Shown here: piece by piece, positions 39,974-51,885 of the stretch
Position numbering within the stretch: position 1 is the stretch's first letter
Layout: the number at the start of each line of letters is the position of its first letter
Source: Varanus komodoensis
Taxonomy: Eukaryota; Chordata; Lepidosauria; Squamata; Varanidae
NCBI RefSeq assembly: GCF_004798865.1
Contig: NW_025335268.1
Span: 35,490,034 to 35,554,033 of the forward strand
Direction of reading: 5' to 3'
Length of the DNA: 64,000 nt
Program-made: the position numbers and the translations under genes
Notes under the pieces: generated by a model
Told to the model about the DNA's origin: nothing
What the model saw: only the letters and a program-made list of their open reading frames with translations
The model's database searches: none

Positions 39974-40689
39974 CTGCTAATTCCTGTTTATCTCTCCCCT
40001 ACTACTCTGAACTAGGTAGCTGTGAGGGCTTGTTCTTCTCTCTATACATGAATTCTGCATATTTATGGAATGGGGGTATGTGAGGGAGAGCGAGGGGATT
40101 TCAAGAAGTATACATTTATGATAGTGGGCAATTTTCATATATCCTCTCCAAAACACAACACAACAAAACACCCTGATTCCCTGAATGAGCAGACAATGAA
40201 AGAAAACACAACTGACAATCTATAAAATATAGACAAAACTGATTTAACAAATTCTATACATTCCTACCCAAGATTAGAGCTTTCTGTATTGAAAGCATGC
40301 ATGCACTATCTGCTAGAACAGCTTAGCATTATAATAACCTTGTGAGGTAGGCTTGTCTGAAAGGATTCTGCAAGACCATATGCTAGGCTTTCCGTAAAGT
40401 TGTTTTATAATAAGACTTTCGTCCATGTAGTCAGTAACTCCACACAGTCCTAGTCCAAGGTTTTCCTAGCTCTTGCTATCTGAAAACTGGAATAACGGCA
40501 TCCTCACAAAACGCCTCATGCATTTCAACACATTTTTTTTATAAGAAAAGATTCTGATGGCCTATACTCTTTGTGAAGGTGCAGCAAACTGGTATGAACT
40601 GTACGAAGTGGAAAAAATCCCACTCTGTTAAAAAGAAACAAGGGATAAAATCCAGAGGAATTCCCTTTGAGGAAGGACCATCATCCTAA

Positions 40690-40879
40690 AATTATTGTGA
40701 TAATTTTAGTGTATTGCTGTATAAATTTACACTGTTTTAAATTATTATCCTTCAGCTGTGTAGTGTTTATGTTTTTTCCTGTTTATTGTTGTATGTTTAC
40801 TTGACTGTTTGTATTGCTAGAGTATGTTGTTATCTTACTGTAATCTACTTAGAGAGTCCTTGGTCCAATTTAGTGGAAA
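40690..40879 (+). repeat. Probable LINE 3' end (CR1/L2 group)
   Basis: A T-rich stretch with TTTATTGTTGTATGTTTAC, then CTGTAATCTACTTAGAGAGT and a TGGAAATACA end, resembles the 'ttgtaagccgccc..tagaaataca' 3' end of reptile CR1/L2 elements. The match is loose. The mariner-like piece begins exactly at its end. Confidence 0.35.
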
Positions 40880-41045
40880 TACAGTGGTACCTTAGTTCAT
40901 GAACTTAATCCGTTTCAGGACTCTGGTCATGACCCAAATTGGTTGTGACTCAAGTTAAATTTCCCCATAAGGTTCAAGGTAAATAAGGTTAATCTGTTCT
41001 ATAACCATTTTTTAAATCACAAAAATGCGAAGCAAAGTGACAACA
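40880..41045 (+). mobile_element. Mariner/Tigger-like DNA transposon end
   Basis: The piece starts TACAGTGGTACCTTAGTTCA, then TGAACTTAATCCGTTTCAGG, and continues with 'catgacccaaattggttgtgac' and AAATTTCCCCATAAG. This matches the 'TACAGTGGTACCTCGGTT..GAACTTAATCCGTTCCGGA' end of a Tc1/mariner (Tigger-like) family, with TA at the insertion point. No complementary right end was found, so it is a fragment or a worn MITE. Confidence 0.6.
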
Positions 41046-41164
41046 ACAAAGATCGTGGCCATCTCCCCCACCCACCCCAAGCACAAGCATGGCCATCTCC
41101 TCACCACCCCTGCACGACTGAGATTGCACCTGTCATCCTGGCACGCACCCATCATCCTGTCTGG

Positions 41165-41270
41165 CATGAAAGCCAATGTAATACAGTAGTTAACATTCTT
41201 AAGACTAGAACTGGGAAGTCACAAATTCCACAGCCAAGAAGCTCACTGGGTGATCTTGGGCAAGTTACTC
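41165..41270 (+). mobile_element. tRNA-headed SINE fragment, plus strand
   Basis: The order ACAGTAGTTAACATTCTTAA, GACTAGAACTGGGAAG, AATTCCACAGCC, AGCTCACTGGGTGATCTTGG, GCAAGTTACTCTCTC follows the head-to-core order of the same SINE type as 10766-10971, but in plus orientation. It stops before the CCTCACAACA core. Confidence 0.55.
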
Positions 41271-41449
41271 TCTCGGCATAATATGTCTCAAAAGTTTACT
41301 TTGAAGACAAAAGGGGAGAACACTGAATTTCTTGGGCAGGGTGGTGGTGGTGGTGGTAATAAATTAATGACTTATGTACTGGACGAGAACAATCACAATT
41401 TTCTTTATATGGTCCTCTTCCTCTCAATTTTTAAACTTAGCTGTAAATT

Positions 41450-41530
41450 AGGTTGGACTGAGAGTCAGTGACTGGTCCAAGGTCCCCCAGCTACCTTCAT
41501 TTCTGAGTGTGGAATAGAACCCAGATCTCC
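41450..41530 (-). mobile_element. tRNA-headed SINE fragment, minus strand
   Basis: TTGGACTGAGAGTCAGTGAC, TGGTCCAAGGTCCCCCAGC and AGAACCCAGATCTCCT follow the core-to-head order of the SINE in minus orientation. It lies 180 bases from the plus-oriented piece, so the two are head-out, opposed copies or a rearranged pair. Confidence 0.55.
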
Positions 41531-44247
41531 TTAGACCCCTCTACAATCAGCAAGAGTCAATTCAGCACCCTAGAATGCGATTACCACATTCCATTATGAG
41601 CTCAAAAAACCCGACATACTCTCAATTCATTGGGGTTCATGGATTCTGCTTGAGAAGAGCCTTGCCTCTACTGAGATTTGGCAACAAATGCCCTCAAGCA
41701 TTGCTGCAAAATATCTGCTTGCTTACACCACTGAGCAGGGATATATGAAAATATAGCCAGTTAGAAGTTTCATAGTGGGTCTATGCATTGTGTGAATGAG
41801 CCTGATCAAGTCCAAGTGAAATGTCAGGCTTGCACACTCCCCTTTCCTCTTTCTGTAAGTTTGATAGAAGGATCTGGGCAGAGTACAGTCTTACGTTTTG
41901 ATACCAACTAACCAAAGTTTATGTCAAGCCACTAAAGATCATTTTGGGTAAGACAGGTAGAGCTAAAACATTGTTTACAGCTATGTGTGAATCAGTTAAC
42001 AGTGTCATCTCTAAATGCATGCACACACATGTCACCGCAGGGTTCCTTAAGAATTACTGAAAATTAATGATTATTTATTCATTTGTTACATTTCTATACT
42101 CCCCCAAAATCTGTCAAATCTACAGTAGAAAAAATAGAATTCACAGGTAAATGATGGCAGACACATTACTCAAACTGTGGCAACTCTAGCCCTGGCTTTT
42201 GAAAAACAGGGTGGATTGTAGTTTGGACATTGACTGTTAAATCTGATGCAAAATGAATGAATTATTGTATTTGGAGTGTTGCTTGCATGCTCTTGTTTAT
42301 GACGGCCAGACTGCTGTTTTACTGCTTAAAACCATTATTTCAGTATTTCAGTGCTTGCTTGGTGCCAATGGCCAACACAAGTAATCCACCATAAGTGCAA
42401 ATCATATTAAGTTAGTACAGGGCAAACTTTCAATTCCTAACTGGGGGGGGGGGGGGAGAAAAGCACTGGCACATGGATTTGTTATTTTAAAAATCAAATA
42501 CTTTGGATTGTGTAAATGCAATAAAAATATTATGACTATCCCATACAAAAGACTACTACAATAAATGGCCTTGCACTGAACATATTTCCATTGTATGAAA
42601 TAACGAATGGCTGAATTATCTGAACAGAAAAACCCCTCTGTGAATCTTCCTTTAAACTGGTTATTCCTTTGCAATACATAAATCTTCTTAGGCAGGGCAC
42701 TCTGCCATCTGTTTGCTGTTGGTTAGTTTTGCAGCTCTGGGGGCCAGAGGAAAAAGGGCAAAAAATTACGGCTAAGCAGCAAGTCTGAATTTATAGTGCA
42801 GTTTCAATGCTCAAAAGTAATTTTATTTCAGCTAGGCAGACAAAACACATAACTACATAACCCAAACACAGAATTACCTGGGACAGCTCTGGTGGGGATT
42901 GGATGTGTACGTGAGTGGAAGCAAGTTAATGGCCTGTTCAAGAGACTTTCCTTTTCAAATGGAGTAAAAATGTGCTGCATGGGGGCAAACAAATGGCCTC
43001 CTGCCTAACAATGAATGAAGCAATTGCATTTTACAGAAAAAAAGAAAACATCTTTCTGATTAACATCCCTCACGTTTCCTGAAAATCCCCCCAAACAAGC
43101 ATTTGTCTAGAGGGTAAAAAAAATGCAGTCTTAATGAGGCTCTAGAACAACAGTGTGTCTTTTCAACTTTCAGGAAATAAACTACACAGGACCAATGTTA
43201 GACAATCAAATCCTTTGAAAGGCTGCAGAGAACCAAGGAGGAGTGGAGAATCACAGACCCTCTGTGTGTGTGCGTGCGCAAGACAGACACACACATGGAG
43301 GAAGGGAGGGAAGGAGGTGCTTAGGGTATAGAATATGGCTATAAGGTAGATAGCTTTATTCTATTAACACATACTGCTTACTTAAGCAGAAGTCAAACCA
43401 TGTAGAGTATCAAAATGTGGAAGAGAATACATTTAACAGCCTGTAATATCTGTATAAATGTTAGGAAGGATCAGGGCAAAGCAGCAAAGGCATAATCAGC
43501 TGGTTCCTCCATTATCCTTTTTAAACAAGGGATGCTTGCTCTCAAACGTCCCCTTCCTTGAAGAGAGGCAACAGGCTCCCTTCCTTCAGCACCCAAGCTG
43601 TAGCAGCAGCAAGAAAGGTTCCTATGTAGAGCCCACCTTCTTGCCTTTCACTGGCTACTGAAAAGGAGAGAGGAAACAAAACTATTGCCACAAATGGACT
43701 TGTCACTGTTCTCCAGCAGCAACCAACTTTTTCAGGGGAGCAGGACTTCACTCATCATGGCAGCAGGCTTCTATCCTGAGCAGGCAAAAGGCAAGAAAAG
43801 CTATTGCTAGGATGAAAGAGGCACTGTTGCCTTAAAAACTCCCACAGATCCAAAACAAAAGGTGTTGCTGCGAAGAACAGGTCAGTGTCTGTCAGAAATG
43901 GTTCCTCTCCTTCCCAGAAAGACAGGGTAGGGGAAAGGATAAGTCATTTTTGCTGGCTGCTCTATCACTTAGCTCTCCTCAGAGGCAGAATGGTGCAGAG
44001 ACCTGAATATACACTTTTCTGCAGTACAAAAGTGATGTGTGAGTTAATCTACAGTCACAAAGTTACTCTTCTGCCCTAGGTATTCTGGAGGCTGTCTTCA
44101 GGATTATTGGATCCCACATCCCAGTCCCCATATTCTTCACTAATCTGAGCAGTGCCTCAGATGCATTTTTTAATTTAAGAAAAATAGATGGGAATACTGA
44201 TATGCCCTCTTGGTTTACATGACATTTTATTATGCTACTGACAAACA

Positions 44248-44273
44248 TACACACACACACACACACACACACA
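44248..44273 (+). repeat. (AC)n microsatellite
   Basis: An uninterrupted run of about 13 AC units is followed by ATGC. Confidence 0.95.
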
Positions 44274-45157
44274 TGCTTTACAGATGGACTAACAATTTAC
44301 CTCAGATTTATTGTCTCCAGTAGCAACTCTCTTTGTTGACTAGAGGAATATCCTGAATTTGTACCCAGCAACCCAATTAAAAACCAATGGTTTTAGGCCA
44401 TAGTTTTACCACTGTTGACCTCCCTCCCTCACAGAAATACCTGGCTGGGTAGTCTTTTGTCCTATAAGTTTAGACAATCTACTTGTTATATAACTCAGCA
44501 TTATGATGTAGTCATGAATGAAAATAATTGGGGATGGGACTGAAAGTAAATGTGTTGCTGGGTTGTGTAAGTCTGAGTCTCTACATCAGATGAAAATGAG
44601 CACTTGAATAATTCCACAGGGAAACAGATATGCTGGCATTGTACTCCTGCAAGGAAAAATAAGTGCAAAAAGGCCTTTTTGTTAATTTTATCTGACATGT
44701 CATTTTTGTCTGTTCCAATGGACAAATATTATAATTTAAAATAACAAATGTAATACTCTTTATTCTGAATTTTCAAATGCTGTTAAGTGATCTTTGATAC
44801 CATGATATCTAAATCCCCAATCTGAAACACTGTCAATTATTTTGATCCAAAAATATTGTTTAACTGCAGGTCAAAAACCTTACTATGTTTTTACCACAAG
44901 TTATTCTCCTTTCAGACCAGCCAGCCGTCAAACATGCCATATTCACAATTTTATAAAGTGACAGAAAAGAGTCTAAAGATGTAACAAAAACATATCAAGA
45001 ATTTGACAGAATAATTGGAAACTCTTGAATTCTCACGGTACAATTTTAAAGTGTTCAGAACCAGTTGCATAAAAATGCTGAGGAAAAACCCTTTGCACCA
45101 ATGAAGGACTTCTACCTTTGAAAAAGCAGCAGCTCCTGAAATGTTACCAACCTTTAC

Positions 45158-45303
45158 CTGTGGAACTGTTCACCATGTTAGGTGTCATGTTGTACGGAGG
45201 AGCTTGAGGGTTCATCAGGCTTGAGTTGTTGTTCATGGGCTGGCTATAGGGAGAACTGGATCCCATGATGCCACTTTGATTGATGACAGGAAAACTGCCT
45301 TGC
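45158..45303 (-). CDS. ARID1B: ARID1B exon E1 (Ser/Asn/Met/Pro-rich region)
   Basis: This is the most upstream exon recognised. It is 146 bases: one base completing a codon from the previous exon, 48 codons, then the first base of a codon finished in E2. The acceptor is the CACTTAG before 45303 and the donor is GTAAAGG just below 45158. The peptide runs from [11 protein letters not shown] through [11 protein letters not shown] to NMVNSST. It is disordered, rich in Ser, Asn, Pro and Met, with no catalytic motif. It belongs to the long low-complexity half of ARID1B before the ARID; similar tracts in BAF250 proteins are linked to condensation and activator contacts (family knowledge). It is isolated, with a 10.3 kb intron on its 3' side and more than 18.7 kb on its 5' side. 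Identity is firm because the phase joins E2 exactly. Confidence 0.93.
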
Positions 45304-46286
45304 CTAAGTGAAAAGAAAGCACACACACGTAGACAAGCTCTTATTATGTTTCCGACTGAGCAGGACACTTTGGATGGTCACAGAATTCTATTTTCAACAT
45401 TCACACACACCTAAAGAAGAGGCATCCAGTTAGTCTTTGCCTGTAAGGGAGGGCAGCTGTTTGTTGAGACCTTATTATTGAGTTAGTAATTCACTCATTT
45501 TAAGGATCTTTCTGCAATCCAGGCTACAATCAAGTATCATGCAGATATTTCAATGGAATATATGTTAATTTCAAATGGACATCACCTACTATTATATAAA
45601 GAAATTAAAGCTGTAGCATGGTCAGCATGTACAAAGTGATGGAAGCAAAGAAGAGAGAAATAAGTGTTCATCTTCAATGTATACAGAGAAGCCTGGGTAG
45701 GCTAGCTCTTTTAGAAAGTTATTTGGATTCTGTTTTGCCTACCATACTACAAAGCAAGCCATGAAGACCCACTCCCCAAAAAAGGATACAAGGATACTAA
45801 TTAAATGAAGCTACTTCTGTAAGCAGTTAAATATATGCATTTATCAAATACCCTGTTGACTTGCGAATACTATATAGTGAGACATAGACCATATTATTCT
45901 TGGCACTTCAATAACAGACCAGTGCAATATGACTTTGATGGAACCTTTGAATGGAAAAAGAAGTCTCTTTGTCTTTTCTGCCAAAGCTTGTATACTATAT
46001 CACAGAGGACTAATGTGCGATGTGTGCATGATTTTCATTGCCTCTGGTATAGCTGTACTTCAACAGAAGTGCTCACAGAACACAGTATCAATTACATATA
46101 TACCCATGTTTTGCTTTTCTAAACATTTATCTATCCTAACTTACCTACATCTCCAGTCTTCAAATGTTTTGAGCAACTTTGCCTATAAATGAGCTTGAAT
46201 GACCCAGTTTTAAGGATGGCACAATTTTTATGTATGTATTTGTCTATGATTAACATTTGGCGGCTAAGCCATCAGAGCAGTATAGA

Positions 46287-46955
46287 GTTTAAAACAAGAC
46301 ATTTGGGAAGGGGAAATAACAAGTAGAGACAGAGCAAAAAAATTCCCTCTTTTCCATTAGCTGGCAGCCCTATTAGAAGCAGCATTTCATATTTTAATAG
46401 GACTAGTGGGCTACTGTTACATACAAATAAATTTTGGTTAAATGACCAAATTGAAAAGAGCAAGTTTTTACATGCATTCAAAAGGTCAACAGAATGGGGA
46501 CATTCTTAGCTCTTGGGGAAGTTAATTCCATAGATTGGGGCAACACTGGAGAAAGCTCAAGCATGCCTATCAGATGGGTCTCTACAGATAAAGCTGCCCT
46601 CAGAAGGGCCTTTCCTACAGATCTTAATATTAGGACAGGCAGCTTTAGAAATCCAGGTCCTAAGCAATCTAAGACTTCCAAGATTAACATCAATACCCTG
46701 AAACCTGCCCAGAAAGCAATTGGAAACCAGTGCATGTCTTTAGGGATAGGGGGAATGTGCGCCAGTTAGCATAACTGTTACCAAATGAGACTGATTCATG
46801 CAGGGCTGTAGCAGACAAACCAAATACAATTGTGCAAACAGATTCCTTGGCACAGCCATATCCAGAGACAGTGCAGGATCAAGGAATACTCCCCGGCTAT
46901 GGACCTGATCCTTCTGGGGATACACAATCCCTTCCAGGACAGTTTGCATCCTAAT
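46287..46955 (-). mobile_element. Degraded L2/CR1-group LINE with its own 3' UTR
   Basis: The segment 46490-46955 carries, on the minus strand, worn traces of the L2-type C-terminus: DQVHSRGVFLDPALSLDMAV, a LYLVCLLQPCMNQSHLVTV block and GFLKLPVLILRS. They stand in the same order as the fuller copy at 48297-49178 but are far more diverged. The 3' flank, 46287-46444, is a different UTR from that copy and recurs in plus orientation at 54319-54505, so this is another subfamily. The frame is broken in several places. Confidence 0.65.
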
Positions 46956-48296
46956 CTTTGAATAAAAAACCTGTAAATAAAAGGTATTGTTTCAAAGTCA
47001 GTGTTGCCCTTTGTTCTGTGGAGGCAAACTTCTCCATTTCTGTGAATAGAGAAAGGTTTTCCTTTGATAGGAAGGAGATAACTGACACACAAGGTCATTC
47101 TCCTTAAAGAAGCTTGTCACAAGTTGTGAGGGGGAGGTTGGGGGGGATACAAAAGACTGTACAATTCTTCTAAAGAAATTGACAAAGGGAAAAATGAGTC
47201 AGAGAGTTTATCAACAACTTTGAAAAGTTTTAGTGAAACAACCTTATGTATGTAATTATTGTACCTTTCCAAAGTGTTCTTAAAAATGTGGTAAAATATT
47301 TATGAAGCCCCAGGACAGGTAGTACATACCAATGACAATGTCTTTCCTCATACCTATGACAATGTACCTATTCTGTATTAGGACACACCTTCTCTTTATA
47401 TTCTAGAAAACTTAAGAGGCACAATACTTATGGAAAATACCCATAGCACCTGTAAATGCTATTTATCAAGATCTGTTGAATGTTTCTGCTGTAAATTCAT
47501 TCCAAGGTAACTCAGACCCAAAGTAATACCAAACCATAGTGTGCTCTCAGGGTCTGTGGGCAAAAGCAAACCGCAGTTTAGATGTTAGAACTAAATGCCA
47601 AAATATGGTTTGCTGAAAGCCTGGCCTGGAAGTTATTAACAACTACATCTGTGTTTGGTGGCTGGTGCTGCATTTGAACAATGCTTTTGAAAATAAGCTT
47701 CTGGAATGTAGAGGAATTTTCATGCATTTATGCAGATGTTTATATACATTAACAGCATTTCTCTTAAGGCTCCAAGTTAACAGAAAGATTGCCTAAAGAG
47801 AAACTGGACTGGCATTATACAAGCAACCGAAAGAGGCTTTTATTCCAATATTAGTATAGCTCTACCACTGTTCTTTAATTTGGCATCTCTGTTGCCAGAG
47901 AGCTTCTTTATGTGGGTTCCATGTAGGAACAAGTCTATCCATACAGTGTCCTTCATTTATTATATTAGCAAAGAGAATGGAACTACCAAAGGAACAGGGC
48001 AATTTGAAGATAGGTTATTCATACATAACAACATCATTACACAGTCACTTGAAAGGAAAAAGTGAAAAACTAAAGCTTTACACAATGGATGTGTTCACAC
48101 ATACTGCTAAACCAAGCCACAGGGTTATCATGTGTCATAGTATCTCACATTGTGTCCTGGGTTCACACATACACATGCATAGTTTTCATGTGTCTCCGTC
48201 TCCCTCCAAGTGGTGGCATGTATTCAATCAGTCCTTGTGACTGGGAATTAATCCCAGCATGCACCACTCCTGCCCAACTCTTCCACTTTTGCTTAC

Positions 48297-49178
48297 ATTT
48301 ATTTATTTATTTAGGAAGCTTCTATGTTGCCCAATTCGCTGAAGCCTCGAGGCGGCTCACATCAATAAATAAATAATCACAATATAAAAACAATATAATT
48401 TGAGTCGACCTGGCCAAAGATATAAAATAAATAAATAATATTAACAATTCAAATGACGTTTAAATAAAAAGGTCTTCACCTGGCGCCGAAAAACGACGGC
48501 GCCAGGTGGACCTCTCTGGGGAGTGCATTCCATAGATTGGGCGCCACTGCAGAGAAAGCCCTCCTCCGAGTACTTACCCTCCTAATATCCTTCACGGAGG
48601 GTTCCTGGAGAAGGGCCTCTCCCGCTGATCTCAAGGGGCAGGCGGGTGGGCATATATGGATGTAAGCGCTCCTTCAGGTAACCAGGACCCAAGCCGTTAA
48701 GGGCTTTATAGGTCATAACCAACACCTTGAATTGGGCCCGGACTTCAATGGGAAGCCAGTGAAGCTGACGGAGAACTGGAGTCATGTGAACATAATGCCC
48801 AGTCCCCGTCAGCAGCCTGGCAGCTCTATTTTGAACCAATTGAAGTATCTGGACCGTCTTCAAGGGCAGCCCCACGTAGAGCGTGTTACAGAAGTCAAGT
48901 CAGGAAGTCACCAACGCGTGTGTCACCGTTGCCAGGCAGTCATTCTCCAGGTAGGGATGCAGCTGATGGATCAGCCGAAGCTGAAAGAAAGCGCTCCTCG
49001 CCGCCGCGGTCACCTGAGCTTCCAGTGAAAGCTCTGGGTCGAGGAGCACTCCCAAGCTGCGGACCTTGTCCCTAAGAGGGAGTACAACCCCATTCAGGAC
49101 TAAGTTCAGGTTCCCTTCCCCAAAGCCCGATCCGCCAACCAACAGGACCATCGTCTTGTCTGGATTGAGCTTCAGTTT
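48297..49178 (-). mobile_element. L2/CR1-group LINE, 3' 0.9 kb, well preserved
   Basis: On the minus strand it encodes the C-terminus of a non-LTR retrotransposon protein: TMVLLVGGSGF, VRSLGVLLDPELSLEAQV, HQLHPYLENDCLATV, then LDFCNTLYVGLPLKT, VQNRAARLLTGTG, TPVLRQLHWLPIEVRAQFKV, YKALNGLGPGYLKERLHPY. This is the usual order of the L2/CR1-group tail. One stop interrupts it: TGA at 48900-48902 stands where the family has the Arg of TSRLDYCN, a CGA-to-TGA change typical of CpG decay. The 3' end is (TTTA)n. It is 5'-truncated at about 49178. It is the best preserved copy of the family, and it lies inside the 48089-50408 repeat pair. Confidence 0.88.
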
Positions 49179-49677
49179 ACATGCTCCCGTGGGTATGGCC
49201 TCAGTTTTTTTCCCCTGCTGCTTTGCATAGCCACTGTGTACTCATATAGAGTAGCACCCCCTGCTGCTGCCACGCTCAGTACTCACGCAGAAGTGCTCAC
49301 TCACACCTCTCCCCTCTGCACATGTGCCTGATACCCTTCCCTCCATGTGCTGGATTTGCACACACTGCTGAGACTGCCTCCTGCTGGCAGCCTGGCACAT
49401 GGAAAGCAGCAGCATGGGCGCCATCACCAGGGATGGATGGAGTAAGCCCTTCTGGACATACTTTCCAAAAAATGCTCCTCTGGGCATCTGCCTGGGAAAT
49501 TCTGCTAGCAGGCTATTGGGGGGGGGGGCTTGTGAGGAGTCCCATACACTGCTGGGGACAGGAATAGGCACAGGGTGGGAAGCAGAGCAGGAGACATGGC
49601 ATCCTTGGGATGCTCGCCCTGGTGGCAAGGTCTCCCGTGCTACCCATGGGCTGCTCCAGCACAGGGCAGGAGCACCA

Positions 49678-49716
49678 TGCATGAGTAGATACTGAGTATG
49701 CATGAGTAGATACCAG
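49678..49716 (+). repeat. Short tandem duplication
   Basis: TGCATGAGTAGATAC occurs twice in a row with a short spacer in a GC-rich stretch of unknown nature. Confidence 0.7.
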
Positions 49717-50799
49717 CAGATACTGCTGCTGGTGGCACTCCCTGTCTTTCTTCCTGGTGTGTGCTCCCTGATGCCCTGCTGTTCCATCTCACTGCCTCAC
49801 TGCAATCACAGCCTTGCCAACTGCATGATGTCTCGGCTCACTGCAATGCCAGCCTTGCCTGTTGAGCAGCCTTGCTGATGTGCCTGCGAGTTGCGCACAC
49901 TGGCAAGGATTTGCAAGTGAGGCTGGCATGGTGGTGAAGTGGGCCTCATGAGGTAGGCAGGGTGGGCATCTTGGCAAGGCAATGAGATGCACAAGGAATC
50001 AAGGCAAGGCATGGTGGGCAGGACAGTGAGGCTACCATCATGGCAAGATGGGGCAGTTAGGAATCAGGGAGTGCATGCCAGGAAGGAGGATGGGGAGAGC
50101 AGAGAAAGCCAATCAGTGCTCTGCTGCCAGCGGCTCACTAGTTGCTAGCTAGAACAGCGCAGTGGAAATGGCAGCTAGACCAGCCATGGCCACTCTTGCC
50201 TCGAACCTCACTCTCAGAAATGGAGAAACCATAGGAAAACATCATAAATGAATTCACATGTCATGACAAGCAATGGTGAAACCTTAGAACAAAATGTTGG
50301 CTCTCTGTTCACTGTTACCAATTGGACCATGTTTTAACATACTTGCTAGATTCACATGAAACCACAAGCTATTCCTGCCATGGCTTGTTGTTACGTGTGA
50401 ACACAGCCAATATTTAATGCAACTGTGAAACTGTAATCCTGTAAGACATCATAAAGAAAATGTTATCCTGTGAGTACCTATAAGAGGACTCAGGTCAAAG
50501 CATATGTAAATCAGTTCTTAAGTAGTTGAACAAAATATTATGTTACAGTTTGTCACAAGCAGAACACAGAAGAGAGCTAATAAACAGCAATATTCCAGTT
50601 TCTGTGGAACTAGAAACTAGTTTAGGAAGATCTATTTACACCATTTGGGGATCATTTATATATCATAATATGACAGCTAGTAGAAAAAATAATTTATATC
50701 TGAAAGAAAATAGTTTGAGATTTTATATAACTGTAATACAAAACAGAGAGTTATTCAGGCAACATGACAGAACCTACAAACTCTTGATAGGTTTACTAT

Positions 50800-50872
50800 A
50801 ATTGTTGTAAACCACCCAGAGAGCCTCGTCTGTGGGGCACTATAGAAATGAAAACAACAACAACAACAAAGA
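50800..50872 (+). repeat. LINE 3' end with (CAA)n tail
   Basis: TTGTTGTAAACCACCCAGAG, AGCCTCGTCTGTGGGGCACT, ATAGAAATGAAAACAACAAC has the CR1/L2-group 3' end layout (GTAAACCGCCCAGAG..GGGCGGTATAGAAAT) and ends in CAA repeats. No body is recognised upstream. Confidence 0.6.
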
Positions 50873-51659
50873 AAAGCAGGAGTAGGCAGGTGTGCAGAAT
50901 GCAACAAGCAACAGTGGTTTCTTACACAGGATGGTCTGTTGTGGTATTTCAGCATGGCATATTTGATTTTTAGAAACTGCATAGGAAGCAGTTGTCTGTT
51001 CTATGGTTTCCATACTCCATCATGGTCTCTGATTTTCCAAATCTGGTATTGTGGTTTCCACAGTAGTGGTATGCAGCTACCACAGAGTCCCCTGAAAAGA
51101 GTGTCAGGTGTTGCAGCCGCTGCTCGAGCCAACCAGCATGGGATTGAATTTTAGGCACAGTGATTGATGGAATACTAACAGCAGGAGGATTGAGCAAGGA
51201 GGGTGGAAACCATGGTAGCACAGAAACCACATATTTAATGGTCAGGCAAACCCATGCATCATAGAAACCATGCAGGGTTGCTTGTTGTGACATGCGAACC
51301 CAGTCATTGTCTCTCAAAATGGCTGAAAAACTTCAGATGGTGCAGAACAGAGAATTTTGATTTGTGGAGCTTATTTGGATCATCTTGCCAGTATTAACAT
51401 ATCTTGTCAGTACTGACATATCTGCATTGCCACCTTTTTGCTTCTGCCCAATTAAAAATGGTAGTATTTTAAAGCCAGGAATGGCTTGAGTGTCAGGAAT
51501 CCAGTGGGGTGTCTTCTACTATATCATCCTGCCTGCCTTCTGGGATTATCATTTCTGTTCCCTTTCTACTGACAGTCAGATAACTGACATTTTGAAAGGA
51601 AACTGTTTTGATTGGTGCAAGCAATCCATGGAATGCCCATCCCAGAATTGGTTGTTGGA

Positions 51660-51885
51660 TATTTATTTATTTGATTTACATCCCAACTTTTTCTTTTAAA
51701 GAACTCAGAGTGGTTTGCACCATTCTCCTCCTCCTGTTCTCCATCTTATCCCCACAACAACAGGCCTCTGAAGTACGCTGGGTTGACAGTCTGGGACTGG
51801 CCCAAAGCCACTCGGCTGCAGGTGGCTGCATGGCTAAGCAGGGACTAGAACCCTGATTGCCTGAGTCCCAGTCTCATGCTATGCT
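51660..51885 (-). mobile_element. tRNA-headed SINE (MIR/CORE-like, squamate type)
   Basis: It has a TATTTATTTATTTGATTTAC tail, CAGAGTGGTTTGCACCATTC, CTTATCCCCACAACAACAGG, a CTGGCCCAAAGCCACTCGGC core, then the head with ACTAGAACCCTGATTGCCTG. This is the same family layout as 10766-10971, in the same orientation. A LINE-like 3' end (GTAAATCACCTTGACAGC..AAAGGTATA, about 51940-52050) follows. Confidence 0.72.

Larger units (their letters stand above)
34845..45157. other. Intron E1-E2, 10313 bases
   Basis: This intron holds a Tc1-like end (35979-36070), an L2 tail (39735-39973), a mariner-like end (40880-41045), two opposed SINE pieces (41165-41270 and 41450-41530), a G15 run at about 42442-42457 and an AC microsatellite (44248-44273). 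The stretches 37460-37660 and 42880-43200 are compact, repeat-free and motif-rich. The stretches 36070-37460 and 37660-39730 show nothing recognised. Confidence 0.7.
48089..50408. mobile_element. Possible hAT-like element with terminal inverted repeats
   Basis: The left end GATGTGTTCACACATACTG, followed by CTAAACCAAGCCA (48089-48119), is mirrored at the right end by TGGCTTGTTGTTACGTGTGA, ACACAGCC (50381-50408). The inner parts repeat related words (TTCACACATAC near 48171, ATTCACATG near 50252 and 50350). The interior contains a later L2-like LINE and a GC-richer, CTG-containing stretch (49240-50230) with no recognised protein. No clear 8-base target duplication was seen, so the family is uncertain. 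Confidence 0.35.

Noticed and set aside
49242-49787. Minus-strand frame of 181 codons in a GC-rich stretch
   Set aside because: Low-stop GC-rich composition explains it; overlapping frames of similar length exist on the other strand and no domain is recognisable.
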